NCBI GenBank assembly: GCA_963978545.1
Contig: CAXBTE010000060.1
Coordinates: forward strand, 1 to 64,000
Source: Linyphia triangularis
Lineage: Eukaryota > Arthropoda > Arachnida > Araneae > Linyphiidae
DNA length: 64,000 nt
Direction: 5' to 3'
This document shows positions 35,065 through 46,523 of the stretch, one piece after another; within the stretch, counting starts at the first letter, position 1; every line of letters begins with the position of its first letter. The position numbers were made by a program, and so were the translations under genes. The notes beneath the pieces are model-generated. The model ran no database searches, had not been told where the DNA came from, and saw only the letters and a list, made by a program, of their open reading frames with translations.

Positions 35065-35690
35065 TTTAAAACAAAGTTTCTTATAAAACGTCTCGAATGG
35101 ATACTTAAAAATGAACTATTTATTATATACTCCTTTCCGAATTATTAAAAATATTGTTAATTATCAACTTTAAATCCCAAAATTGAATATCATGTTCGGA
35201 ATTCAATTTTAAATTTTCAGGTTTTTTTTGGTTTTTTTTCAGATTTTCAAAAAAAAAAAAATTAAAACTGGAAAACTTCCACAATGATTGGATTTACCCT
35301 ATTTCGAGTTAATTAGGTAATAATTATTAGGAAAAGTACAGAATTAAGGAACATGGTTTTCTAAAAACAAAACGTGCTGAACTAAAAGTTCCAAGTAATC
35401 CGGTGTTGCAAAATTTATTCTGAACTCTTATTTAGGTACCGAAAATTTTTTGGAGCTCTAAAGCTTGAAATGCGGTAATTCACAGTCAGATTTACAGACA
35501 AACACACAAACATAAATAACCACATTTTATTTTAAGCTTAGGATACCACTTTTACCTTGCATCCTTCCCACTGCAATTATAATGATAAGCAAATGACAAG
35601 GTTTTCATGAGCTTATATGCTATCCTATCTGGAGGTAAAGGGTTTTTTGTGTTAACCGGAGAAAAGGTTCAAAAACTGGTTCACGAAGAA
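35065..35690. other. No gene recognised
   Basis: AT-rich sequence. ACAGACAAACACACAAAC near 35497 is reminiscent of LINE tail debris. Nothing firm. Confidence 0.4.
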
Positions 35691-35699
35691 TTATGTTAA

Positions 35700-36450
35700 G
35701 GGGTGTCGGAGTTTAAGAAAGTCAAAAAATCAATTTTGAGATAATAATATAAAAATATCTACAAACAATTTTGAATCCGACGGTGCAAAAAGTTTTCATC
35801 ACACTAAATTAGAAATATTTTTTTATAAATTAAAAAAAAAAAAAAAAAAAAAAACTAGGATTGCTCCTCAATTTGTATTATCGTTTCCAACTTCAACGGT
35901 CTTTATCTTCAAACGCAATTTTTTAGATGTAAGGAGCATTTTCTAAAAAACTATTGAAGATAAATGCCTAAAACCCATTTAACACATATTCTTATTAATA
36001 TATTACACAATTTGAGCTTCACTTTTTTAATTATTTTGTTTTGTTTCTCGAAAAAAAAATTAAAAGGTCCGACATTCTATAGAATATTACAAATTGTAAT
36101 TTTTGGTAGGTATAAAACTGTATAAAATCTTTAATTTTAAAAATATTAAAAAATCCTACACTCAAATTGTGTGATATATTAGTAAGAATATAAATTTTAG
36201 GCATTTATCTTTAATAGTTTTTTAGTAAATGTTCCTTATGTCTCCAAAATTGCAATTGGAAATATGAGCTGATACAGTTGAAAACGATCATACAAATTGA
36301 TGCACAAAACATTTTTTTTTTTTTTTTAAATATACTTCTACTTAGCGAGATTAAAACTTTTTACACCGTCGGATTCAAAATTGTTTTTAGTTTGTTTTAC
36401 AATATTAATCTCAAAATTGATTTTTTGACGTTCTTCAACTCCGACTCCCC
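35700..36450. mobile_element. Foldback element with TTAA target site
   Basis: 751-bp element flanked by TTAA (35696-35699 and 36451-36454). Ends GGGGTGTCGGAGTTTAAGAA and, read inward from the right, GGGGAGTCGGAGTTGAAGAA. The two halves are imperfect inverted repeats over most of their length: GAATCCGACGGTG at 35776 pairs with CACCGTCGGATTC at 36364, and an A23 run (35832-35854) faces a T16 run (36312-36327). TTAA targets are used by piggyBac and Kolobok elements. The element is non-coding; the minus-strand frame at its right end is not a gene. Confidence 0.75.
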
Positions 36451-36454
36451 TTAA

Positions 36455-37365
36455 GAAAAGATTACGTAGATACTTTTCGCATGGTAAGTCTGATTCGACA
36501 GGATTTATACATATTGGCAACTGACAAGCTGAAGCAACACAGTACATCGGCTGGGTGGCTTTATTGGTCGGCTTACCGTCCCCAAGGATTATTTTGAAAC
36601 TTTGATAGGTAAGTTGAAACTTTTTATGTTGAATGGTTTAACGTAGATGGAAGGTGTAAAAAAATCAAGTACCATGTGGTTGTATTAGATCTAACATGGT
36701 GAAGGCTTAGAAGAAAGGACAATTTTCCTTACCGTTCCAGTTACATTTTACAATTGAAAGGAACAGTAATTGGGGACAGTAATGAATTATGAATTATTAG
36801 AATTGGTGTGGTAGGGGGATAAAGAATTTTATATTTAAAATGAATTTTTAGAAATATAAAAATATATATTACTTAATTTGTGTTCACTTCTTCACAATTT
36901 TTGGTAATTATAAGTATGATAAAGAAAATGTTATGTAAAATTTGTAATTACTCTAAAAAAAAAAAATTTAAAAATTTAAGAAATAAACAATAAAATTAAA
37001 AAAAAAACTTAAAAGGCATAGTAACTATTTGCCGTTTTGTATAACAAACGTCCTTCCTACTTTTGCTTTTATTTGTAATCTAGTAAATAATTCAAAACAC
37101 CATTAGGACAATTTAAAATCATGAATATGAAATGGATGATTAATAGATACTGTAACTTTCAAAAACAACATCTTAATCTGAAATCGATCGGTTTAAATTT
37201 CGTTTTTAACAGAGTGCTTGTATCTTTACACAAAAATTTATTTTTGTTTTCTAATAAGTTTCGTTTCCTTATGTTTAGATTAAGCAATGGAGATCAGTTT
37301 AAAATCAGGTGATGCTACTATCAGTTTAAAATCAGCTACTTCTGTTACATCACAGATACAAAGAA
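36455..37365. other. Leader region of a repeat element, no intact gene
   Basis: Contains TTACCGTCCCC at 36573 and its inverse GGGGACAGTAATGA near 36773, echoed by TTACCGTCCCT and TTACCGTCCCC at ~38537 and ~38556, on either side of the pseudogene at 37370-38406. These may be subterminal motifs of one transposable element. A 63-codon plus-strand frame at 37121 is unrecognised. Confidence 0.4.
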
Positions 37366-37369
37366 TTAA

Positions 37370-38406
37370 AACTTAAACATAAAGAAGAAAACAAAGCAGC
37401 ATTGGCATTAAGGCAGCAGGCAATAGATAATAAAGGGAATTAGAATAAAAAAAAAAGCCAGTGTAAAAGAGTAACGAAGAAAAACTTAATGAAGTTGATG
37501 TATTAAATTCTCAACTAAGAAAATCTGCGTCATGACTCGAATGCCGTTTGGGAACATCTTATGTCAGTTTTAGATATGATACAAAAGACATGGCCACGTA
37601 TTAATAGCTTTTATTTCCAAAGCGATGACCCAACAACATAGTACAAAAATAAAACGAACTTGTACTTGCTTACACATTTTGTTCAAGAACTGGGTTTTAA
37701 AGAAGCCACATTGAACTTCACTATTGAATTCTAAGGTTCTGCCGATGGTTTTGGAGGGTAGCTCAAAGCAAAGATAGACCAGTTTATAGCACATTTCACA
37801 TATATTACGAATGCTCAGACTTTATACAAAGCTTTGAAAAATCTGCAACTTAAAGTTAAATTGTTTCAAATATTCATTATAGACATTGAAGTTGTTGACA
37901 CAAAATTTGAAACCAATACCAATAACAATGAAGTTAAGGCATATCGTATGCAGTTCCACATCTCCAAATCATCTTGGTCTCCGCACTGTTTCATGTTTTG
38001 CTTATGAAGGAGTAAAATGTAAAAATTTTCAATCAAATCCCAGCACACGGGACTTTACCAGTATCCCAACTTGTCATAAGAAAACAGCCTCTTCTCACAA
38101 AGATGATGGACCACAAAATGGTGGTCCCAACACTTCAATTAATCAAGAGACTGGAAAACCTGATAAAGTTTTAAAAGGAGACTGGGTTGCTGTATGTTAC
38201 GACAACTCATGCTATCCCGGAAATGTAGAAAAATTGGAAACTGATGCAGTAACTGTTATGTAAATGCATCGCTCTGGCGACAAATTCTTTTAGACACTAA
38301 CAGAAGGTCGCCACAGCCTGCCAGTGATTGAAATAATGCCTAGAATTGAGGATCAGCCGCATTCAATATCAACCCGATTTTTGTGCAAACAATGTCAAGG
38401 ACTATG
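37370..38406 (+). pseudogene. Repeat-associated multicopy gene, transposase-like, decayed
   Basis: One plus-strand frame from the codon at ~37537 gives SNAVWEHLMSVLDMIQKTWP, then FYFQSDDPTT, TAG, YKNKTNLYLL, then LGFKEATLNF, TAA, GSADGFGG, TAG, LKAKIDQFI, and so on. This matches from memory the pattern FxSDGPTTQYRNK..N....GF..ATWNF...GKG..DGVGG.LKR of a large family of uncharacterised, probably transposon-encoded proteins common in arthropod genomes; S-D-D is where S-D-G is usual. After a frameshift, 38166-38406 encodes GDWVAVCYDNSCYPGNVE, the SH3/Tudor-like C-terminal module of the same family. At least five in-frame stops. Confidence 0.6.
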
Positions 38407-38409
38407 ACA

Positions 38410-38765
38410 AACTATTTCAACAGGTATTTTAAGAAGAAAACTTTGTTTTTACAATACATTTAGATCCGAATACTTAACTAAATCTAATTTAGTAATTATT
38501 TTTCTAGTACTTGTAACCTATCTCTGTGTTGTCCTTACCGTCCCTTCGCTTTCATTACCGTCCCCGACAATAAAACATTTAGTAAATGTCTTCGCATTTG
38601 TCTGCTGCTATAATTAATACATTTTCTGAAAGGCCCGCAAGTATATTTCAAAAAAATTTTGCCTTCAGTCTACTTTCTATAGGTATATATAGGTGTAAAG
38701 TTAAAAGTATGAACGCAAAATACAAAAAATAGTTAAATTGTAACATTTCGGCATAGCTAACAGAA
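38410..38765. other. Between two pseudogenes, no gene
   Basis: AT-rich; contains the two TTACCGTCCC motifs at ~38537 and ~38556, likely the tail of the preceding element. Confidence 0.4.
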
Positions 38766-38772
38766 CCATTTA

Positions 38773-39527
38773 ATGAGTGTGCATAAGGAAATTCACCGAA
38801 GCTTAATAGACTCACTAAATGCATCAAATATTGATGAACAAGAAAAAACAATTCATCAAAACAAGAAATGCACGCAGACAACATTGGAATCGAAATTATT
38901 TGTACCAAAATTGTGGAGTTTAGATGATCCTAAAACAAAAGCCTTAACCGCAAAAATATGTAAGTACTAATTTTGTTTGTTTATATTAAATATATATTTT
39001 AAATATGGTATAACATAATGTTGATGAATTTTGGGTCGAAATTTTTTAAGTTTATATTTAAAGACGGAATATTCCGATAGATCCAATATAAGTTTTCTAC
39101 GAGATTTCTTTAAATCCGTAATGTTTTAGGTGCATTGCAAAAAAAAAATAGACTTCAATTTCATAAAAATATTTAAAATAAATCTTTTGTTATTAACAAA
39201 TGCCTCCGGTATAATTTTGTAATCATCTATCAATTATAAACAATGCATGAAGTAAATTGAAAGTAGCTATATTTTGCACTTCAACATTGTAAAAAAAAAT
39301 TTAATATAATTTTAGGTGAGTTAATGGCTCTTGATGCTGAACCATTCTCCATTGTGAATAGAGAAGGCTTTGGTTAGTTAATAAAATACCTAGCTCCTCG
39401 TTATCCGCTTCCAAGTAGAAATTATTTTCGTGATAAAGCCCTGCCAGAACTATATGAAAAACTAAAAGTATCAATATTACAAGATATAAAATCAGCAACA
39501 AAGACTCATCAACTAAAGTTTAAATAA
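38773..39527 (+). pseudogene. hAT transposase N-terminal fragment, two exons
   Basis: Exon 1 (38773-38959) ends TTLESKLFVPKLWSLDDPKT then KALTAKI. An intron of 356 bp (38960-39315) has a GTAAGT donor and a TTTTAG acceptor. Exon 2 (39316-39527) reads ELMALDAEPFSIVNREGFG, a TAG at 39375-39377, then LIKYLAPRYPLPSRNYFRDK and ALPELYEKLK. The strings LW...DP..K.LT.KI, M.ALD..PFSIV...GF..L...L.PRY.LPSR.YF and .LP.LYEK are classic for hAT (ZBED-like) transposases, before the RNase H-like catalytic core, which is missing. Splicing in frame across the intron supports it as genuine. The in-frame stop and truncation make it a pseudogene; the SINE adjoins its 3' end. Confidence 0.82.
38960..39315 (+). other. 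Intron of the hAT transposase pseudogene
   Basis: Removing GTAAGT...TTTTAG joins ATA T and GT GAG in frame, restoring the usual KI.E(L/M)(M/I)ALD continuity. Confidence 0.75.
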
Positions 39528-39792
39528 AAAAAATAAACTCAGTGGGTGACAGCCCGTGTGGACTAAGGCCTGCTGGGCCCAGCTCAGTTTTCTCGACTGT
39601 GGCATTTGTGTGTCACATAGCAGATGTTTCAGTCAGATGGTCATTCTGACGCCGAACCCCAGTGTTTAGTTCCCAAGCATGCATGGTCCTCCTCAGTTTA
39701 TTTCTTTCAGGTATAAACAGCTAAGTCAACCTTGCCCAGTCCGCGAATCAAACAATGGACCTGTGGCATGCAGCGCGGTGCGCTAACCACTA
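39528..39792 (-). mobile_element. tRNA-derived SINE
   Basis: On the minus strand the head reads AGTGGTTAGCGCACCGCGCT (A-box-like) and ~35 nt later TTTGATTCGC (B-box-like), the RNA polymerase III promoter arrangement of tRNA-derived SINEs. The body is GC-richer than its surroundings (GGCCCAGCAGGCC palindrome) and ends in a T/A-rich tail (GAGTTTATTTTTTTTATTT). It abuts the hAT pseudogene. Target duplications not resolved. Confidence 0.65.
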
Positions 39793-39862
39793 ATTTAATA
39801 CTTCATATCATGACCATTTTTTTCGTATAGCATATCGTATAACTATTGTTTTTAGTATATAG

Positions 39863-39980
39863 ACCGAATATCCGGTCGGATATCCGGCGAAATCCGTTTC
39901 GGATATCCGTATCCGGTAGACATGGTACCCCGGATATCCGAAATCCGGTATCCGGCAAAACTCACATCCGTTCCATCCCT
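39863..39980. repeat. GGATATCCG-rich block
   Basis: Cluster of palindromic (C)GGATATCCG(G) words and variants (CCGAATATCCGG, CGGATATCCGGCG, CGGATATCCGTATCCGG, CCGGATATCCGAAATCCGG), ending CATCCGTTCCATCCCT. Read inward, AGGGATGGAACGGATG resembles a hAT-type terminus, so this may be one end of a truncated non-autonomous element. The satellite begins at the next base. Confidence 0.6.
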
Positions 39981-40951
39981 AAATAATACGACTTAAAAAC
40001 AGTTCCTTAGCACTTTCGTTTCAAAATTTCAACTTCTCATATACCTTATCAAACATAATTTGTTTGCCAAATTTTGAACTTAGTTTAATTTATAAAGTGT
40101 TTTTGATAAAGAAAATGCAATTTAAAACAATTTTTTAAAAATTAAATTTTCCATTCAATACCCTCGAAAGTGAAAAATTTCACGATTTTTAAAAAATGGA
40201 ATTTTTGATAATATAATACTGATTTTTATTTAAAATTTGGTACAAGAATGCCTATAAAAATATATCCAACTTAAAATCACACTTTGAAAGCATTTGAGCC
40301 ATTTTCTCGAAAATACAATTCCCCTTTAAAACACATGGGGGACTTTTCAATGAATTATTGTCCAAAAAGTAAAATTTTCTAAATTTTTTCCCATTTGAGA
40401 AATTGAAGCTAATATGTAGGAGAATCTCCAATTCCAATTTTATAACACTAACTAAATAACAAGTGGGTCTAAAGTTGGTCCAAAAAAGGGCACTTTTAAA
40501 AAATTTCATTTTTGCTTTCCCCCATGTTAATCGTATGGAAAGTTTCACATTTCTAAATTTTCAAAATTTTACAATCTTTTTGTAACTATTGTAACCGAAA
40601 TCATCACCCGAATCGATTTCCACTTTCAAATCGTCATTAAAGTGAAATTTTACTACTCAAAACCCAGTTACTGCAGAAAAAATGTCGTTAAATCCCTTTG
40701 AAAATACATTAGCCTTGTCAATCCTAAGGCAAATCTCAAATTCTCAATTTTCAAAATTGAACCTTAATTTGTTGTCTAGGATCATAAAAGTCATCACCCG
40801 ATTTCATTCTGATCAAATAATTTGCTTATAAAATGGTACTTTAGCACACAAAATCGAAGTAATGCAAAGTAAAAATACGGCTTCAAAACAGTTCCTGAGC
40901 GCTTTCGTTTCAAAATTTCAACTTCTCATATACCTTATCAAAAATGATTTG

Positions 40952-40982
40952 TTTATAAATCAAACTAAGTTCAAAATTTAGC
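40952..40982 (-). repeat. 31-bp microinversion in a satellite monomer
   Basis: Same inverted 31-bp segment as at 5983-6013, with identical junctions, in the first complete monomer of array 2. Confidence 0.85.
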
Positions 40983-42129
40983 TAAGTGTTTTTGATTAAG
41001 AAAATGCAATTTGAAACAATTTGTTAAAAATGAAATTTTAAATTCAATACCCTGGCAGGTGAAAAATTTCACGATTTTTAAAAAATAGAATTTTTGATTT
41101 TTAGAATACTGTTTTTTATTTCAAATTTGGTACAAAAATGCCTATAAAAAATATATCCAACTTAAAATCACATTTTGAAAGCATTTGAGCCATTTTCTCG
41201 AAAATACAATTCCCCTTTAAAACACATGGGGGACTTTTCAATGAATTATTGTCCAAAAAGTAAAATTTTCTAAATTTTTTCCCATTTGAGAAATTGAAGC
41301 TAATATGTAGGAGAATCTCCAATTCAAATTTTATAACACTAACTAAATAACAAATGGGTCTAAAGTTGGTCCAAAAAAGGGCACTTTCAAAAAATTTCAT
41401 TTTTGCTTTCCCCCATGTTTATCGTATGGAAAGTTTCACATTTCTAAATTTTCAAAATTTTACAATCTTTTTGTAACTAGGGTAACCGAAATCATCACCC
41501 GAATCGATTTCCACTTTCAAATCGTCATTAAAGTGAAATTTTACTACTCAAAACGCAGTTATTGCAGAAAAATACATTAGCCTTGTCGATCCTAAGGCAA
41601 ATCTCAAATTCTCAATTTTCAAAATTGAACCTTAATTTGTTGTCTAGGATCATAAAAGTCATCACACGATTTCATTCTGATCAAATAATTTGTTTATAAA
41701 ATGGTACTTTAGCACAAAAAATCGAAGTAATGCAAAGTAAAAATACGGCTTCAAAACAGTTCCTGAGCGCTTTCGTTTCAAAATTTCAACTTCTCATATA
41801 CCTTATCAAAAATGATTTGTTTGCTAAATTTTGAACTTTGTTTGATTTATAAAGTGTTTTTGATTAAGAAAATGCAATTTGAAACAATTTGTTAAAAATG
41901 AAATTTTAAATTCAATACCCTGGCAAGTGAAAAATTTCACGATTTTTAAAAAATTGAATTTTTGATAATATAATACTGATTTTTATTTCAAATTTGGTAC
42001 AAGAATGCCTATAAAAATATATCCAACTTAAAATCACACTTTGAAAGCATTTGAGCCATTTTCTCGAAAATACAATTCCCCTTTAAAACACATGGGGGTC
42101 TTTTCAATGAATTATTGTCCAAAAAGTAA

Positions 42130-44470
42130 AATTCTCTAAATTTTTTCCCATTTGAGAAGTTGAAGCTAAAATGTAGGAGAATCTCCAATTCCAATTTTAT
42201 AACACTAACTAAATAACAAGTGGGTCTAAAGTTGGTCCAAAAAAGGGCACTTTCAAAAAATTTCATTTTTGCTTTCCCCCATGTTAATCGTATGGATAGT
42301 TTCACATTTCTAAATTTTCAAAATTTTACAATCTTTTTGTAACTAGGGTAACCGAAATCATCACCCGAATCGATTTCCACTTTCAAATCGTCATTAAAGT
42401 GAAATTTTACTACTCAAAACCCAGTTACTGCAGAAAAAATATCGTTAAATCCCTTTGAAAATACATTAGCCTTGTCAATCCTAAGGCAAATCTCAATTTC
42501 TCAATTTTCAAAATTGAACCTTAATTTGTTGTCTAGGATCATAAAAGTCATCACCCGATTTCATTCTGATCAAATAATTTGCTTATAAAATGGTACTTTA
42601 GCACACAAAATCGAAGTAATGCAAAGTAAAAATACGGCTTCAAAACAGTTCCTGAGCGCTTTCGTTTCAAAATTTCAACTTCTCATATACCTTATCAAAA
42701 ATGATTTGTTCATAAATCAAACTAAGTTCAAAATTTAGCAAAGTGTTTTTGATTAAGAAAATGCATTTTGAATCAATTTGATAAAAATGAAATTTTAAAT
42801 TCAATACCCTGGCAAGTGAAAAATTTCACGATTTTTAAAAAATAGAATTTTTGATTTTTAGAATACTGTTTTTTTATTTCAAATTTGGTACAAGAATGCC
42901 TATAAAAATATATATCCAACTTAAAATCACATTTTGAAAGCATTTGAGCCATTTTCTCGAAAATACAATTCCCCTTTAAAACACATGGGGGACTTTTCAA
43001 TGAATTATTGTCCAAAAAATAAAATTTTCTAAATTTGTTCCCATTTGCGAAATTGAAGCTAATATGTAGGAGAATCTGAAATTCCAATTTTATAACACTA
43101 ACTAAATAACAAGTGGGTCTAAAGTTGGTCCAAAAAAGGGCACTTTCAAAAAATTTCATTTTTGCTTTCCCCCATGTTTATCGTATGGAAAGTTTCACAT
43201 TTCTAAATTTTCAAAATTTTACAATCTCTTTGTAACTAGGGTAACCGAAATCATCACCCGAATCGATTTCCACTTTCAAATCGTCATTAAAGTGAAATTT
43301 TACTACTCAAAACGCAGTTATTGCAGAAAAATACATTAGCCTTGTCGATCCTAAGGCAAATCTCTAATTCCCAATTTTCAAAATTGAACCTTAATTGGTT
43401 GCCTAGGATCATAAAAGTCATCACCCGATTTCATTCTGATCAAATAATTTGCTTATAAAATGGTACTCGAAGCTTATAAAATAAATCGAAGTAAAACAAA
43501 GTAATAATACGACTTAAAAACAGTTCCTTAGCACTTTCGTTTCAAAATTTCAACTTCTCATATAATTTATCAAACATAATTTTTTGCCAAATTTTGAACT
43601 TAGTTTAATTTATAAAGTGTTTTTGATAAAGAAAATGTAATTTAAAACAATTTTTTAAAAATTAAATTTTCCATTCAATACCCTCGAAAGTGAAAAATTT
43701 CACGATTTTTAAAAAATGGAATTTTTGATAATATAATACCGATTTTTATTTCAAATTTGGTACAAGAATGCCTATAAAAATATATTCAACTTAAAATCGC
43801 ATTTTGAAAGCATTTGAGCCATTTTCTCGAAAATTCAATTCCCCTTTAAAACACATGGGGGACTTTTCAATGAATTATTGTCCAAAAAGTAAAATTTTCT
43901 AAATTTTTTCCCATTTGAGAAATTGAAGCTAAAATGTAGGAGAATCTCCAATTCCAATTTAATAACACTAACTAAATAACAAGTGGGTCTAAAGTTGGTC
44001 CAAAAAAGGGCACTTTCAAAAAAATTCATTTTTGCTTTCCCCCATGTTAATCGTATGGAAAGTTTCACATTTCTAAATTTTCAAAATTTTACAATCTTTT
44101 TGTAACTATTGTAACCGAAATCATCCCCCGAATCGATTTTCACTTTCAAATCGTCATTAAAGTGAAATTTTACTACTCAAAACCCAGTTACTGCAGAAAA
44201 AAAGTCGTTAAATCCCATTGAAAATACATTAGCCTTGTCAATCCTAAGGCAAATCTCAAATTCTCAATTTTCAAAATTGAACCTTAATTGGTTGCCTAGG
44301 ATCATAAAAGTCATCACCCGATTTCATTCTAATCAAATAATTTGTTTATAAAATGGTACTTTAGCACACAAAATCGAAGTAATGCAAAGTATAAATACGG
44401 CTTCAAAACAGTTCCTGAGCGCTTTCGTTTCAAAATTTCAACTTCTCATATACCTTATCAAAAATGATTT
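42130..44470. repeat. Higher-order satellite repeat, copy 1
   Basis: Matches 46524-48864 at an offset of exactly 4394 bp, sharing rare variants such as GAGAAGTTGAAG (42155), TATGGATAGTTTC (42291), CTCGAAGCTTATAAAATAA (43467) and the inverted 31-bp segment. The unit spans about five monomers; ~2.3 kb of it is retained in both copies. Confidence 0.85.
42709..42739 (-). repeat. 31-bp microinversion, variant form
   Basis: Same inversion, with TTCATAAATC at the start and GCAAAGTG at the end instead of TTTATAAATC and GCTAAGTG. It lies within the 4394-bp higher-order repeat, so its twin is at 47103-47133. Confidence 0.85.
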
Positions 44471-44471
44471 G

Positions 44472-44502
44472 TTCATAAATCAAACTAAGTTCAAAATTTA
44501 GC
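44472..44502 (-). repeat. 31-bp microinversion, variant form
   Basis: Same variant as at 42709-42739. It sits two monomers further on, just at the right limit of the higher-order repeat block; the corresponding place near 48866 is not inverted. Confidence 0.85.
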
Positions 44503-46523
44503 AAAGTGTTTTTGATTAAGAAAATGCATTTTGAATCAATTTGATAAAAATGAAATTTTAAATTCAATACCCTGGCAAGTGAAAAATTTCACGATTTTTA
44601 AAAAATAGAATTTTTGATTTTTAGAATACTGTTTTTTTATTTCAAATTTGGTACAAGAATGCCTATAAAAATATATATCCAACTTAAAATCACATTTTGA
44701 AAGCATTTGAGCCATTTTCTCGAAAATACAATTCCCCTTTAAAACACATGGGGGACTTTTCAATGAATTATTGTCCAAAAAATAAAATTTTCTAAATTTG
44801 TTCCCATTTGAGAAATTTAAGCTAATATGTAGGAGAATCACCAATTCCAATTTTATAACACTAAATAAATAACAAGTGGGTCTAAAGTTGGTCCAAAAAA
44901 GGGCACTTTCAAAAAATTTCATTTTTGCTTTCCCCCATGTTAATCGTATGGAAAGTTTCACATTTCTAAATTTTCAAAATTTTACAATCTTTTTGTAACT
45001 ATTGTAACCGAAATCATCCCCCGAATCGATTTACACTTTCAAATCGTCATTAAAGTGAAATTTTACTATTCAAAACCCAGTTATTGCAGAAAAATACATT
45101 AGCCTTGTCGATCCTAAGGCAAATCTCAAATTCTCAATTTTCAAAATTGAACCTTAATTGGTTGCCTAGGATCATAAAAGTCATCACCCGATTTCATTCT
45201 AATTAAATAATTTGTTTATAAAATGGTACTTTAGCACACAAAATCGAAGTAATGCAAAGTAAAAATACGGCTTCAAAACAGTTCCTGAGCGCTTTCGTTT
45301 CAAAATTTCAACTTCTCATATACCTTATCAAAAATGATTTGTTTGCTAAATTTTGAACTTAGTTTGATTTATAAAGTGTTTTTGATTAAGAAAATGCAAT
45401 TTGAAACAATTTGTTAAAAATGAAATTTTAAATTCAATACCCTTTCAAGTGAAAAATTTCACGATTTTTAAAAAATAGAATTTTTGATTTTTAGAATACT
45501 GTTTTTTTATTTCAAATTTGGTACAAGAATGCCTATAAAAAATATATCCAACTTAAAATCACATTTTGAAAGCATTTGACCCATTTTCTCGAAAATACAA
45601 TTCCCCTTTAAAACACATGGGGGACTTTTCAATGAATTATTGTCCAAAAAATAAAATTTTCTAAATTTGTTCCCATTTGCGAAATTGAAGCTAATATGTA
45701 GGAGAATCTGAAATTCCAATTTTATAACACTAAATAAATAACAAGTGGGTCTAAAGTTGGTCCAAAAAAGGGCACTTTCAAAAAATTTCATTTTTGCTTT
45801 CCCCCATGTTTATCATATGGAAAGTTTCACATTTCTAAATTTTCAAAATTTTACAATCTCTTTGTAACTAGGGTAACCGAAATCATCACCCGAATCGATT
45901 TCCACTTTCAAATCGTCATTAAAGTGAAATTTTACTACTCAAAACCCAGTTATTGCAGAAAAATACATTAGCCTTGTCGATCCTAAGGCAAATCTCAAAT
46001 TCTCAATTTTCAAAATTGAACCTTAATTGGTTGCCTAGGATCATAAAAGTCATCAACCGATTTCATTCTAATCAAATAATTTGTGTATAAAATGGTACTT
46101 TAGCACACAAAATCGAAGTAATGCAAAGTAAAAATACGGCTTCAAAACAGTTCCTGAGCGCTTTCGTTTCAAAATTTCAACTTCTCATATACCTTATCAA
46201 ACATAATTTATTTGCCAAATTTTGAACTTAGTTTGATTTATAAAATGTTTTTGATAAAGAAAATGCAATTTAAAACAATTTTTTAAAAATTAAATTTTCC
46301 ATTCAATACCTTCGAAAGTGAAAAATTTCACGATTTTTAAAAAATAGAATTTTTGATTTTTAGAATACTGTTTTTTTATTTCAAATTTGGTACAAGAATG
46401 CCTATAAAAAATATATCCAACTTAAAATCACATTTTGAAAGCATTTGAGCCATTTTCTCGAAAATACAATTCCCCTTTAAAACACATGGGGGACTTTTCA
46501 ATGAATTATTGTCCAAAAAGTAA

